Source: Dysgonamonadaceae bacterium (GTDB taxonomy: Bacteria > Bacteroidota > Bacteroidia > Bacteroidales > Azobacteroidaceae). Taken from it: DNA of 41,574 bases. The translations under genes were made by a program, and so were the position numbers. The stretch lies in assembly GCA_031272075.1 (NCBI GenBank), contig JAISUK010000016.1:1-41574 (forward strand), in the 5' to 3' direction. Under the pieces are notes generated by a model. That model was not told the DNA's origin. It was given only the letters and a program-made list of their open reading frames with translations, and did not search any database. Of this stretch, positions 7,481 to 16,478 are shown piece by piece (position 1 is the first letter of the stretch; each line of letters opens with the position of its first letter).

Positions 7481-9163
7481 TTAATAACCCGGATTCTGAG
7501 TTACTACACCATTGGAAATGTCTATTTCGCGTTGAGGAATGGGGAAAACTTCATTCACCCCTGCACGGAAATAATAACCGCGCTTGTTGACACGACTTTC
7601 ACCGTAGGCTTTCAGCACTGTCGCCGCACGTTTTTGCCGCACCAGGTCGAAGTACCTGTCCCATTCAAAACACAATTCCAGACGTCGTTCGCTCCAGATA
7701 TTGTCGCGCATCTGTCCGTATCCACCTGACACATAGACTGCCGAACTACCGTTGATCGTATTAACCAGTCTCTTGTTTTTATTCAATTCCGTCAATGCAC
7801 GTGCACCAAAACCACATTCATTCAGCGCTTCGGCATACATCAGCACCACATCGGCATAACGTATCACGCGTCGGTTTTTGCCGTTATCCCCGGCATATTG
7901 CGGGCGTTCTTTGATCGGCGTGTACCATTTCAGCGACATGTAGGTCGAGGGCGGCGCTTCGTTGGTCTCGCCGTCGGGAGCAAACTCGTGGTGACCGATC
8001 ATGAAACTTCTGCGCGGATCGCTACTTCCAAACAGCGATTGTATGATTTCGTCCCTGCACCATATTTGAGGATCGGTAGAATAGTGATTGGTATAAATCG
8101 GCGTTCCTTCGTTGGTGTCGCCGGTAGAACCGTCGGCGGATTCTTTGAATACGACTTCAAAAACCGATCCTTTGCAAAATTCGCCAGCCAGGTAAAATTG
8201 GTCGATATATCCGATACTTTTCCCGTCATAATCTTTATATTCAAGCGAATAGGCCGTCTGCAAGTTTGCAAGGTACGAATCCGCCGTTTCGTAGGGATCC
8301 AACTCTGAATTGACTTCTTTTGGCTTAAACCACAGTCGTTTGCGAAGGGCTTCCCAATCTTCCTGCGACGAGTCGTATTTCAGGATCTCGCCGAAAGTCA
8401 TCGAACGTCCGTCAATAAAAAATTCACCGATTCGCACCATATCTTCCCATTTTTCCGACTGTTCTCCCGGAGTTGCTTGGTACATAAGCACTTTCATCAG
8501 CAATGCCAGCACAGTGCCTTCGCCGACTTTCCCTGCGTCAGCGCCGGTATACCTGTTCGGCAGCATGATGGCCGCTTCCCGCAGGTCTTTTTCGATATAG
8601 GCATACACTTCTTCCGCCGTACTGCGCGGAATAACCAGATTGTCAACCGTTTCCACTTCCGGACGAATGGGCACCCCGCCGTAGGTTTTCACCAGATTGA
8701 AATAGAAAAATGCCCTTAAAAATTTCGCTTGCGCCAGTATTTCACGAATATTTTTATATGAATTATATTCATTATCGGCGATTCTGACACTTCCGGCATT
8801 GGCGATCACCTGATTGGCGCGATGAACGCCTTTGTAGTTGATGTCATACCTGTCGCGAATCCAGGTGTTGGAGGTGGTAAATCTGAAATTCACCAACTGC
8901 CCCATTTGGCTCCCCAGTCCTTCGTCGGATCCCCATACATCGTCGCCACAAGCCTCTCCGAAGCGCCACTCACATTCGTTGAAAAGATCCATCTGCAACA
9001 CATCGTAAGTCGCGTTCAGGGCAGTCTGCAATTTATATCGGGTGTCGTAATAATTTTCGTCGGTAGAATATCCCAACACTTCTTTATCCAGAAAATCAGA
9101 ACATCCGACTGTAAATAAAAATACAAAACCTACCGTCAGTATTTTGAAAAATATCTTATTCAT
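7481..9163 (-). CDS. susD: SusD/RagB-family starch-binding-like lipoprotein (PUL1)
   Basis: This 560-residue SusD-family protein has a lipoprotein signal (Cys at residue 21, FTVGC) followed by SDFLDKEVLGY, a classical SusD N-terminus. Helical TPR-like segments follow (ILAQAKFLRAFFYFNLVKTYG). The C-terminus has RRVIRYADVVLMYAEALNE and the ending FPIPQREIDISNGVVTQNPGY, both family hallmarks. SusD proteins form a lid over their SusC transporter and bind oligosaccharides at the cell surface. The length is normal for the family, and the gene follows susC by 19 bases. Confidence 0.96.
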   Translation of the reverse strand: MNKIFFKILTVGFVFLFTVGCSDFLDKEVLGYSTDENYYDTRYKLQTALNATYDVLQMDLFNECEWRFGEACGDDVWGSDEGLGSQMGQLVNFRFTTSNTWIRDRYDINYKGVHRANQVIANAGSVRIADNEYNSYKNIREILAQAKFLRAFFYFNLVKTYGGVPIRPEVETVDNLVIPRSTAEEVYAYIEKDLREAAIMLPNRYTGADAGKVGEGTVLALLMKVLMYQATPGEQSEKWEDMVRIGEFFIDGRSMTFGEILKYDSSQEDWEALRKRLWFKPKEVNSELDPYETADSYLANLQTAYSLEYKDYDGKSIGYIDQFYLAGEFCKGSVFEVVFKESADGSTGDTNEGTPIYTNHYSTDPQIWCRDEIIQSLFGSSDPRRSFMIGHHEFAPDGETNEAPPSTYMSLKWYTPIKERPQYAGDNGKNRRVIRYADVVLMYAEALNECGFGARALTELNKNKRLVNTINGSSAVYVSGGYGQMRDNIWSERRLELCFEWDRYFDLVRQKRAATVLKAYGESRVNKRGYYFRAGVNEVFPIPQREIDISNGVVTQNPGY

Positions 9164-9182
9164 ATTTGCTTTATTTTAAAGA

Positions 9183-12100
9183 TTACAAAGTAACTTTCAA
9201 TCCTACCGTGATGGTACGCGATTGAGGATATGTCCCATGGTCAAGTCCCATATTGATATTGTTGCTTTCGGTGCCTACCAGTTTGCCGACTTCGGGGTCG
9301 AAGCCGTTGTATTTTGTGAAGGTCAATAAATTGTAACCTCCGACAAACAGCGACAAATCGCGCACAAACAGTTTCGAGCAGAAATTTGGATCGAAATTAT
9401 AGGTCAATCTCAATTCTTTCAAGCGGATATAAGATCCGTCATGCAACATAAAATCCGAAGCCCTGAAATTACGGTTCAAATCCGTATTCCGGAGATCGGG
9501 TACGGAACCGTTCAGATTCAGCGGCAAAAAAGCCCTGTCTTCTCGCAATTGTCCCGACCATTGCTTTTCCCGAATGTCGGCATACAGGTTGTAGCCCGAT
9601 GCGGCATTGTTCAGGTAATAATCCATCACATTGAAGACTTTGTTTCCGCTCTGTCCCTGGAAGAAAATCGTCAAATCAAAACGCTTATATCCAAACGACA
9701 GCGGGATACCAAAAACAAAATCGGGCATCGGCGATCCGAGGTATGTCCGGTCGTCGGTGGTGATTTGTCCGTCGCCGTTCAAGTCCACAAAGCGGAAATC
9801 GCCCGGTCGTGTGGTTTGCTCGAAATCGTTCTTGCCGTAGTCGTATTGTGCGCTGGCTTTGATTTCTTCTTCGGTATTGAAAATGCCGTCGGTCACATAG
9901 CCGTAGAAGCTGCCGATAGGCCGTCCCACATCCGTCTTGGTGACGTAATCGTTGATATTTGATTCGCTCAGCCAGCCTCCCCATACCGGTTCGTTGCCGG
10001 TGCCCAAGCTCACTACTTCATTCTTGATATAGCTGACATTGAATCCGAATTCGTATCTGAATTTGTTGATTTTGTTTTTATAGTTGAAACTGAACTCAAT
10101 CCCTTTGTTGCGAACCGAGCCGGCATTCACCATCGGTGCATCGACAAGCCCTGCGGAGATCGGCACGGGGACACGCAGCAACATGTCCGTTGTCAATCTG
10201 TTAAACACTTCTGCGCTGAAGTCCAGGCTGTTGTTGAAAAAGCCGAGGTCGATACCGAGATTGGTTGTTTCCGTTTTTTCCCAACGGATGTCCGGATTAC
10301 CGATGGAGGTGGCGGTCGTTCCGGGATAGAGGATATGGCTCCCCACACCGAATGGGTAATTGTATTGTGTGTTCAGAAGCGTATAGCGCGCCATTTCGTC
10401 GATCCGGTTGTTGCCCAGCAGCCCCCATCCAAAGCGGAGCTTGCCGAACGAAATCAAACGCTGGTTTTGCATAAACGGCTCTGACGAAAATTTCCATCCC
10501 AACGAGACGGAAGGGAAATACCCCCAGCGATTTTCCTTACTGAAAATCGAAGAAGCGTCGGCTCGGAAGTTAAACTGAAGCAGATAACGGTCGAGCAGAT
10601 TATAATTGAGACGTCCCACATAGCCGATTGCCGTCCATTCGCGGTCGTAGCCGTAGGTTTTATCTCCGGTATAGCCGCTTGTCAGATACCACAAATAAGG
10701 ATCGTTGCTCGCGGTACCCTTTTTGGTTGATTGTTGATAACTGTATTGATAGCCTTCCATAATCTGGCCAGCCAAGACGGTAATATCCTGTTTTTCATTT
10801 TCCCAATTAAAAGTCAACAGGTTGTTCATCTCCCATTTATTGGTCAGGCTCTGTTGCTTGTAAACAGTGCTCAAGTCGGTGATCGCGAAATCTTCGTCCA
10901 GTTTGTTGACTTCGCTGAACGTGGAGTTGGATGCCGGAACGACATAATCCGACAATTTAAATTGGTAATCCAGCAATTTGTTGATTTTCGCATTCAGACT
11001 CACGTTCAGGTCGATGCGATGCTGTTTGGTGTTGTTATGGTTGCGGTCGATGGTTGCCAGCGGGTGACTGCTGTACCAATAGCCCCTTTCGTTGTAGGTA
11101 AATGTCATAGGACTTTGAGCCAAAGCACTTTTCAGGACGCTGCTCTGACCTTCGGGTATGCCTTCCCTGTTTTCCCAGGCGTAAGACATATTCGCAACGA
11201 GTTGCAACCATTTTGTGAGTTCGCTGTTCAGGTTCACGCGGGTATTGAAACGATTGTAGTCCGAAGTTTTGACAATCCCTTTTTCGTCAAAATAGCTTCC
11301 GCTGACCAGGTATTTGTTTTTCTCGTTTCCGCCGGAAACCGAGAGGTTGTATTGTTGCCGCACACCGGTTTGGGTGATGGCGTCCCACCAGTTGTTCGGA
11401 GAACTGCGCCTGATGGTGTCAATATCGTTGAATTTGCGTTCGTTATAATAATATTCGCCTGTTGTGGCATCTTTGGAATAGTATAATCGACCGTCGGCGG
11501 AATAGAGCGAGGTGCCGTTGATATAGTCCTGCACCAGTGCGTATTGCTCAATATCCAGCACCGGGATGGTCTTCCAGGGGTTGGAAAATCCCACATAACT
11601 GTCGAAAGAAATTTTTATTCCTGCCTTATCGCCGCTTTTTGTCGTGATTGCCACGACGCCATTGGCGCCCCGTGCTCCGTAGATTGAGCTGGAAGCGGCA
11701 TCCTTAAATATTTCGACATTGGCAATGTCGTTCGGATTGAGATGATCGATTCTATCCACGATAAAACCATCCACTACATAGAGCGGGTCGGCGTCGTTGA
11801 TCGTTCCGGTGCCTCGCACTTTGATCGTCGTAGTGCTTCCGGGCGCGCCGGTATTCTGGATAATGGTGACACCGGCTGCTTTCCCCTGTATTGCCTGCAA
11901 GACGGACGCCACAGGCACATCATTCACTTCTGCGCCCGCAATCGAAGAAATGGAACCTGTCAGGTCGCTTTTCTTCTGAACGCCATATCCAATTACCACC
12001 AATTCGTCCAATACTTGGGTTTCTTCTTTCAATAAAACGAGGATTTCCCTTTCACTTCCAATTTTGACTTCTTTGGCGGCATAGCCCAAATAACTGAAAG

Positions 12101-12326
12101 CCAGCGTAGCATTAGCGGCTGTTCTTAAAGTGAATTTCCCGTCGGAATCGGTGATTGTGCCGTTTGTTGTCCCCTTTTCCTCTACGATTGCCCCCACAAG
12201 CGGGTCGCGGCTGACGCTGTCCAATACACTTCCGCTTATTGAAATCGTGTTTTGCCCATAGCCAGTCAGCGAGAACAACAAGGAGAGGAAAACGAATGCG
12301 ATTCGGGATAATTTGTAATTAATCAT
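9183..12326 (-). CDS. susC: SusC/RagA-family TonB-dependent outer-membrane transporter (PUL1)
   Basis: This 1047-residue protein has a signal peptide (about 1-24), then a carboxypeptidase-regulatory-like domain (about 29-105, ISISGSVLDSVSRDPLVGA). A TonB-box-like segment (ELVVIGYG) leads into the plug (from about 120, with VRGTGTINDADPLYVVDG) and a long beta-barrel ending in an aliphatic strand (ITVGLKVTL). No N-terminal STN domain is present, so regulation through an ECF sigma/anti-sigma pair is not expected; this fits the HTCS encoded upstream. It imports oligosaccharides with its SusD partner. No convincing promoter is seen just upstream: a weak TAGTTTAT box lies near 12345, and a large inverted repeat sits in the leader. 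Confidence 0.96.
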   Translation of the reverse strand: MINYKLSRIAFVFLSLLFSLTGYGQNTISISGSVLDSVSRDPLVGAIVEEKGTTNGTITDSDGKFTLRTAANATLAFSYLGYAAKEVKIGSEREILVLLKEETQVLDELVVIGYGVQKKSDLTGSISSIAGAEVNDVPVASVLQAIQGKAAGVTIIQNTGAPGSTTTIKVRGTGTINDADPLYVVDGFIVDRIDHLNPNDIANVEIFKDAASSSIYGARGANGVVAITTKSGDKAGIKISFDSYVGFSNPWKTIPVLDIEQYALVQDYINGTSLYSADGRLYYSKDATTGEYYYNERKFNDIDTIRRSSPNNWWDAITQTGVRQQYNLSVSGGNEKNKYLVSGSYFDEKGIVKTSDYNRFNTRVNLNSELTKWLQLVANMSYAWENREGIPEGQSSVLKSALAQSPMTFTYNERGYWYSSHPLATIDRNHNNTKQHRIDLNVSLNAKINKLLDYQFKLSDYVVPASNSTFSEVNKLDEDFAITDLSTVYKQQSLTNKWEMNNLLTFNWENEKQDITVLAGQIMEGYQYSYQQSTKKGTASNDPYLWYLTSGYTGDKTYGYDREWTAIGYVGRLNYNLLDRYLLQFNFRADASSIFSKENRWGYFPSVSLGWKFSSEPFMQNQRLISFGKLRFGWGLLGNNRIDEMARYTLLNTQYNYPFGVGSHILYPGTTATSIGNPDIRWEKTETTNLGIDLGFFNNSLDFSAEVFNRLTTDMLLRVPVPISAGLVDAPMVNAGSVRNKGIEFSFNYKNKINKFRYEFGFNVSYIKNEVVSLGTGNEPVWGGWLSESNINDYVTKTDVGRPIGSFYGYVTDGIFNTEEEIKASAQYDYGKNDFEQTTRPGDFRFVDLNGDGQITTDDRTYLGSPMPDFVFGIPLSFGYKRFDLTIFFQGQSGNKVFNVMDYYLNNAASGYNLYADIREKQWSGQLREDRAFLPLNLNGSVPDLRNTDLNRNFRASDFMLHDGSYIRLKELRLTYNFDPNFCSKLFVRDLSLFVGGYNLLTFTKYNGFDPEVGKLVGTESNNINMGLDHGTYPQSRTITVGLKVTL

Positions 12327-12380
12327 CTGTACTATATTTAAGTGTATAAACTATGTTAATTCAATAAATTAGATGCAAAA

Positions 12381-12489
12381 CCCGAATCAAGCTGAGGCTG
12401 AGGTTGTCCCAAAAGTGCGTCATTGCGTCGCATGCTACGACACGGTTTTTCAACTTTTGAGACAGCCTCGTCCTCAACCTGAAATCGGG
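12381..12489 (-). repeat. 109-bp imperfect inverted repeat (hairpin or MITE-like) before susC
   Basis: Two arms of about 36-37 bases face each other: 12381-12416, starting CCCGAATCAAG, and 12453-12489, whose reverse complement starts CCCGATTTCAGG. Both arms converge on the shared sequence CAAAAGT. About 28 of 37 positions match, with one gap. The spacer of about 36 bases holds a second small inverted repeat (GTCG-CATGCTA-CGAC). On the transcribed strand several of the mismatches become G-U pairs, which favours a folded RNA. The repeat begins 8 bases after the stop of the ELWxxDGT gene and ends 54 bases before susC. It could be an attenuator or processing site between operon segments, or a small mobile palindromic element. 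Confidence 0.75.
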
Positions 12490-12496
12490 AAAATCA

Positions 12497-14395
12497 TTAT
12501 TTAACAATTAACCTTGAGGTATAAATACTTTTGGTGCTTGTCGTAATCACCACTACATAAAGGCCCTTTTGGAGGCCGTTGACATAGACCGAATTGCCTG
12601 CCGGATTTGATTCCAGTTTCACGATGCGTCCGGTGAGATCCAATACTTTCACTTCCGTCACTTTCCCGTCCACATTAAAGCTGAACTGATCGGTAGCCGG
12701 GTTCGGGAACACGGTCAGTTTCGCCGAGGGCTGTGTCGGCTCTGTGATGCCGAGAATTTCCGCACGTGTTCTGTATTCGATTTCCAGCTTATCGGCATCT
12801 TTCGAGGGATCGTAAGATGCTTTGCGGTAGTCGTAGCAATACACACCCTTGTTGGTCGTTGTCGAGCCCCTGGCAAATAGCAGTTTGCCTCCCATGTTGC
12901 GCAGTGTATGGATTTCGTCTCCGGCTGCATCAAAATCGGTGACTTTCACAGGGAATTGCGATTTGTTGTCGATGCGGAACAATTTTTGTCTGTTTCCGGT
13001 AGTTTGAGCTACATCGCACCACCAGTAGGCGCTTCCGCCCGCTACGGTCAGTTCTTTCACCCAGTTGTGATTGGTTGCACCGGCGGCCATGTCCGACTGC
13101 AATGTTATGCTTGTGCCGTCGGTATAATGCAGTTCACCGCCATAGTTGTAGTCGAGTTCCGGATTGGTGCCCGACTGCGAACAAAACAGGTATACGCCGT
13201 CAAATTCTACTCCCGGATCGGGCCAAGCATTGATTCTATCGCCGGTACCCGACGACAACGGGCTTTTGTTCCCGATCTGGATTGTAAAGTTATTCTTTTC
13301 CAGATTGGTAGAGCCGAGTTGGATCGTGCCGTTTTCGTTGTACCAACCGCGTCCATACACCTTGCCGTTGTAAGGATGTTCGCCGACTTCCGTCATATTG
13401 CCTCCTACTCCGAGACCATTATCTCCCACAGACGGGTTGGTATCGGAGATCATGTAGGTGCCGTCAGCAGTGCCGTCGCTAGCCCAGGGTTCGTTGCCGG
13501 CGGCTTCCGTCCAGGCTTTGAAGAACAGTTTTTCGTTGTAGAAATTCACAAATTGGTCGATGGCCGAATTGCGGGTTTTCCCGTCTTCAGGCGTAGCGGG
13601 ATTCATTACTTCCGTATTGATGTCCATGATCATCTTGGTGTTGGCTGCTGTTCCATCGGTGATCCACAATTCTTCGCCTTTGGTAATACCGTCCTTATAG
13701 TCCGCTTTGAAGTATACTCTTCGGCCCACGCGCATCCAGTGGTAATGGTAGGTGCCATTGTCCTGTCCCGGCCAGCGTGTGTCGCACTCGTAAAGCAACT
13801 TGGTGCCCGCTTCGGTGCCGTCGCTGATCCACAACCAATATTGCGGCGCTCCGGCAGCAGATCCCGATACATACGTTTCGCTGTCCACATTTTTGGCTCT
13901 AAATACGAATTGCGTTTCGTTGAGCTGTGTGAAAGCATTCGGATTGGATCCATCGCCCCAATCGTGAATTTGTTTCAGCAACTTGGTGCCGTCGGCAGTT
14001 CCGTCCGAAATCCACAATTCCATGCCGTTTGTTCCGTCGTTGGCTGCAAACACCACCTTGTCGTTAAAACGAGACAGCCAGTTGACATCAGAGCCTGAGG
14101 TGCCCGGATTGATGTCTTTGACCATCTTGGTGCCGGCGGCTGTGCCGTCGGTGACCCACAATTCTTCTCCATGCGTCGCATCCGAAGCAGCGAAAAAGCC
14201 CTTATAGCCTTTGGTATCATTGCCGGCTACCACCAAATTTTTGGGTTTGGTTTTTTTCTGGGTAGTTTCGATGTTCGCCGTCACATCAGCAGGTAGCAAG
14301 CTGATCAAAGTGCCGCCGACGCCATCTATGAGTTGTGCGAATAAACCTCCCCACGAAAGGAATGTAAAAAGAAATAAAAATGTACTTTTTTTCAT
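12497..14395 (-). CDS. ELWxxDGT-repeat secreted protein with T9SS sorting tail
   Basis: The 632-residue product starts at the ATG at 14395, where a signal peptide begins (MKKSTFLFLFTFLSWGG ... FAQ); the open frame extends upstream without a plausible start. About six copies of the motif [EW]LWxxDGTxxGT recur along the chain (ELWVTDGTAAGT, ELWISDGTADGT, LWISDGTEAGT, ELWITDGTAANT, EPWASDGTADGT, ELHYTDGT), predicting a beta-propeller. The last 75 or so residues form a T9SS type A tail (VFPNPATDQFSFNVDG ... SRLIVK). The repeat family has no defined enzymatic activity that I know of; glycan or partner binding is a guess. The gene follows GH2 by 73 bases and precedes the inverted repeat and susC. 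Confidence 0.85.
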   Translation of the reverse strand: MKKSTFLFLFTFLSWGGLFAQLIDGVGGTLISLLPADVTANIETTQKKTKPKNLVVAGNDTKGYKGFFAASDATHGEELWVTDGTAAGTKMVKDINPGTSGSDVNWLSRFNDKVVFAANDGTNGMELWISDGTADGTKLLKQIHDWGDGSNPNAFTQLNETQFVFRAKNVDSETYVSGSAAGAPQYWLWISDGTEAGTKLLYECDTRWPGQDNGTYHYHWMRVGRRVYFKADYKDGITKGEELWITDGTAANTKMIMDINTEVMNPATPEDGKTRNSAIDQFVNFYNEKLFFKAWTEAAGNEPWASDGTADGTYMISDTNPSVGDNGLGVGGNMTEVGEHPYNGKVYGRGWYNENGTIQLGSTNLEKNNFTIQIGNKSPLSSGTGDRINAWPDPGVEFDGVYLFCSQSGTNPELDYNYGGELHYTDGTSITLQSDMAAGATNHNWVKELTVAGGSAYWWCDVAQTTGNRQKLFRIDNKSQFPVKVTDFDAAGDEIHTLRNMGGKLLFARGSTTTNKGVYCYDYRKASYDPSKDADKLEIEYRTRAEILGITEPTQPSAKLTVFPNPATDQFSFNVDGKVTEVKVLDLTGRIVKLESNPAGNSVYVNGLQKGLYVVVITTSTKSIYTSRLIVK

Positions 14396-14468
14396 GTGAA
14401 TAAAAATTAAAGTTAATAATAAATAATTTATTTGTTCAAAGGATTTCAAAATGAAACCATTCGTTTTT

Positions 14469-16328
14469 TTATTTTTCTCCTCTTTCCGACAGCATTTTTT
14501 CCACCTCTTCCTTGGCTTGTTGGCGCGATTTGGTGAAAATACGGTGGATGCGATCCATGTCAAATTTATCGCTCCGGTCGTAGGTGTAAATGCCGTTCTT
14601 TTCTAATTCCACATCCACGATTTGCGTGTAGCAGAATCCGGCAATATGGTCTAAACTCAGAAGCACATTGACCTGTTCTTCGAGTCGGGTATAAAATTCT
14701 TCCAGTGTTTTGGGAGGAACGCCGTATCCCCAAAATTCTTTCCCGTCGGTAACGACTTCTGCGGCTTTCATTTCTTTTATCCATTGGATGCCGCCAAATT
14801 CGTCGATCATATAGGCTTCGCCTTTATACGGCGCGCTTTTTTCAGGGCGTCGCACGTAGGGCTTGCCTTCTTCACCGCCGCGAAGCTGCTTATACAGCGC
14901 CACCGGATCTTGGGTGTAGGTGTGTTCGGCATAAATATCCGTGAATCCGGTGTGGAAGCCGCCGCTGGCAGTGACTACCGGTCGGGTGCGGTCCATCCGT
15001 TTGGTCGTGAAATACAGGTCGTTGGCCAACCGCACGCGCTGACCGTCTACGTCTTCCATCCATACTTCATTGAGCGGCGACCAGGCTACCAGCGAAGGCG
15101 CATTGTAGTCGCGGGAGATACATTCTTCCCATTCGGTGAGCATATTGCGGGCGGCGACCTGATCTGTCCATTTGACGCCCCAACTGGCCGATTCGCCCCA
15201 AGTGAGATACCCCAGTCGGTCTGCCCAGTAGAAATACCGCTGTTCAAACACTTTCTGATGCAGCCTTGCGCCGTTGAATCCGGCTTTTTTGCTCAGTTCG
15301 ATGTCGCGTTTCAATTGCGAATCGTCGGGAGCTGTCCACTGTCCGTCGGGATAATACCCCTGATCGAGCACCAGCCGTTGAAAATAGGGCTCGTTGTTGA
15401 GGTAGAAGACGTTCCCTCGGATTTCTACTTTGCGCATCCCGCCATAAGACAGCACTTTATCGACGACTTGCCCGCGTGAATCGAGTATGGAAAATTCAAT
15501 ATCGTAAAGAAAGGGCGCTTCGGGCGACCAAGTTTTGATGTTTTTCAGTTTGGCGCATATAAAAGCGGAGTTACTCGCAGGGGTTTGTTGCGAAAATACT
15601 TCTTTTCCGGCGTCTAAAATGCGTACTTTGAAGGAAGTCCCCGGCTCGATGTTGTAGAAAACCGGTTCAAACACAAACTGTTTGTTGTCCAGATCGGGCG
15701 TGATGCGGCAATTTTTCAAGCCGCCTTTTGCCACCGCTTCCATCCAGACGGTTTGCCAGATGCCGGTGACGCGGGTGTAAAGACAACTGTACGAATAGAG
15801 CCGGTGCGACTGTTTGCCGCTGGTTTGCATTCCCGACCGCAGGTCGTCTTCGACATACACCACCAGATTATTTTCCGTTCCGGCTTTCACATAATCGCTG
15901 ATGTCTACCGAAAAAGAGGAAGAGCCGCCGTAATGGACAAAAGTCTGCTGCCCGTTTATGTAAATGGTTGATTTATAATCTACACCGCCGAAATGAAGCA
16001 GGATGCGTTTCCCCTCCCACTCCGCAGGGATCGCTATTTTACGCTGGTACCAGAGTGCATTGATAAAATCTTTGTAGTCAACGCCCGAAAGTGGACTTTC
16101 AGGGCAAAACGGCACTGTAATGGATTTTCCGAAACCTTCGGAGTTGAAATACGCATGTTCGACGCCGCTTTTGGAAAAGTCAAAATCGAAACTCCATGTA
16201 CCATTTAAATTAACCCAATCCGTACGTTCAAATTGCGGACGCGGATATTCTGCACGCGGAATTGTGGCTCCGAAACCGCTCAGTGTTCCCGCCAACAATA
16301 TGACAAATAAAATAATGGTTTTATTCAT
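14469..16328 (-). CDS. GH2 family glycosidase (beta-galactosidase/glucuronidase-like)
   Basis: The 619-residue enzyme has a signal peptide (about 1-21), which fixes the start at 16328; a longer frame upstream would run through the promoter. Domains: N-terminal sugar-binding jelly roll (about 25-185, YPRPQFERTDWVNLNGTW), Ig-like domain (about 190-290) and TIM barrel (about 295-590). The GH2 acid/base is E421 (WSPLNEVW) and the nucleophile is E510 (YMIDEFGG). No T9SS tail or lipobox is present, so a periplasmic place of action is likely. The substrate could be a beta-galactoside, beta-glucuronide or another GH2 substrate; sequence does not decide. It is the first structural gene after the HTCS and has its own -7 box. 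Confidence 0.9.
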   Translation of the reverse strand: MNKTIILFVILLAGTLSGFGATIPRAEYPRPQFERTDWVNLNGTWSFDFDFSKSGVEHAYFNSEGFGKSITVPFCPESPLSGVDYKDFINALWYQRKIAIPAEWEGKRILLHFGGVDYKSTIYINGQQTFVHYGGSSSFSVDISDYVKAGTENNLVVYVEDDLRSGMQTSGKQSHRLYSYSCLYTRVTGIWQTVWMEAVAKGGLKNCRITPDLDNKQFVFEPVFYNIEPGTSFKVRILDAGKEVFSQQTPASNSAFICAKLKNIKTWSPEAPFLYDIEFSILDSRGQVVDKVLSYGGMRKVEIRGNVFYLNNEPYFQRLVLDQGYYPDGQWTAPDDSQLKRDIELSKKAGFNGARLHQKVFEQRYFYWADRLGYLTWGESASWGVKWTDQVAARNMLTEWEECISRDYNAPSLVAWSPLNEVWMEDVDGQRVRLANDLYFTTKRMDRTRPVVTASGGFHTGFTDIYAEHTYTQDPVALYKQLRGGEEGKPYVRRPEKSAPYKGEAYMIDEFGGIQWIKEMKAAEVVTDGKEFWGYGVPPKTLEEFYTRLEEQVNVLLSLDHIAGFCYTQIVDVELEKNGIYTYDRSDKFDMDRIHRIFTKSRQQAKEEVEKMLSERGEK

Positions 16329-16347
16329 TTTTGTTCTTTTTATTATG

Positions 16348-16355
16348 CAAATATA
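16348..16355 (-). promoter_or_regulatory. Candidate -7 box for the GH2-led PUL1 operon
   Basis: On the - strand this reads TATATTTG, a perfect fit to TAnnTTTG, 20 bases before the GH2 ATG at 16328. The expected TTTG near 16376 is missing. A weak -35-like region is common for promoters that need an activator such as the adjacent HTCS. Confidence 0.55.
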
Positions 16356-16478
16356 CCGGTTTTTCGGAGTAATCACAGGTAAATTTGTCTTAAAAAAAGG
16401 TGTTTTTGTCTTTCGTCTTTGGCATTTTAAATATTCCATTTCTCGAAGAAATGGCGTATTTTACTATCATGCACCCGC

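Noticed and set aside
12340-12380. Possible susC promoter (TAGTTTAT with an upstream TTTG)
   Set aside because: The box deviates from TAnnTTTG and the spacing is about 22 bases, so it is too weak to list as a feature.
12908-14098. 396-codon antisense frame within the ELWxxDGT gene
   Set aside because: It mirrors the repeats of the real gene and has no motif of its own.
13450-14200. Recurrent near-identical segments considered as a CRISPR array
   Set aside because: They are coding repeats of the ELWxxDGT motif with uneven spacing and no constant direct repeat.
14396-14563. N-terminal extension of the ELWxxDGT gene up to 14563
   Set aside because: It overlaps the end of the GH2 gene, encodes a basic, unrelated peptide, and the signal peptide starts at 14395.
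16329-16439. N-terminal extension of the GH2 gene up to 16439
   Set aside because: It would place coding sequence across the -7 box at 16348-16355, and the signal peptide begins at the ATG at 16328.
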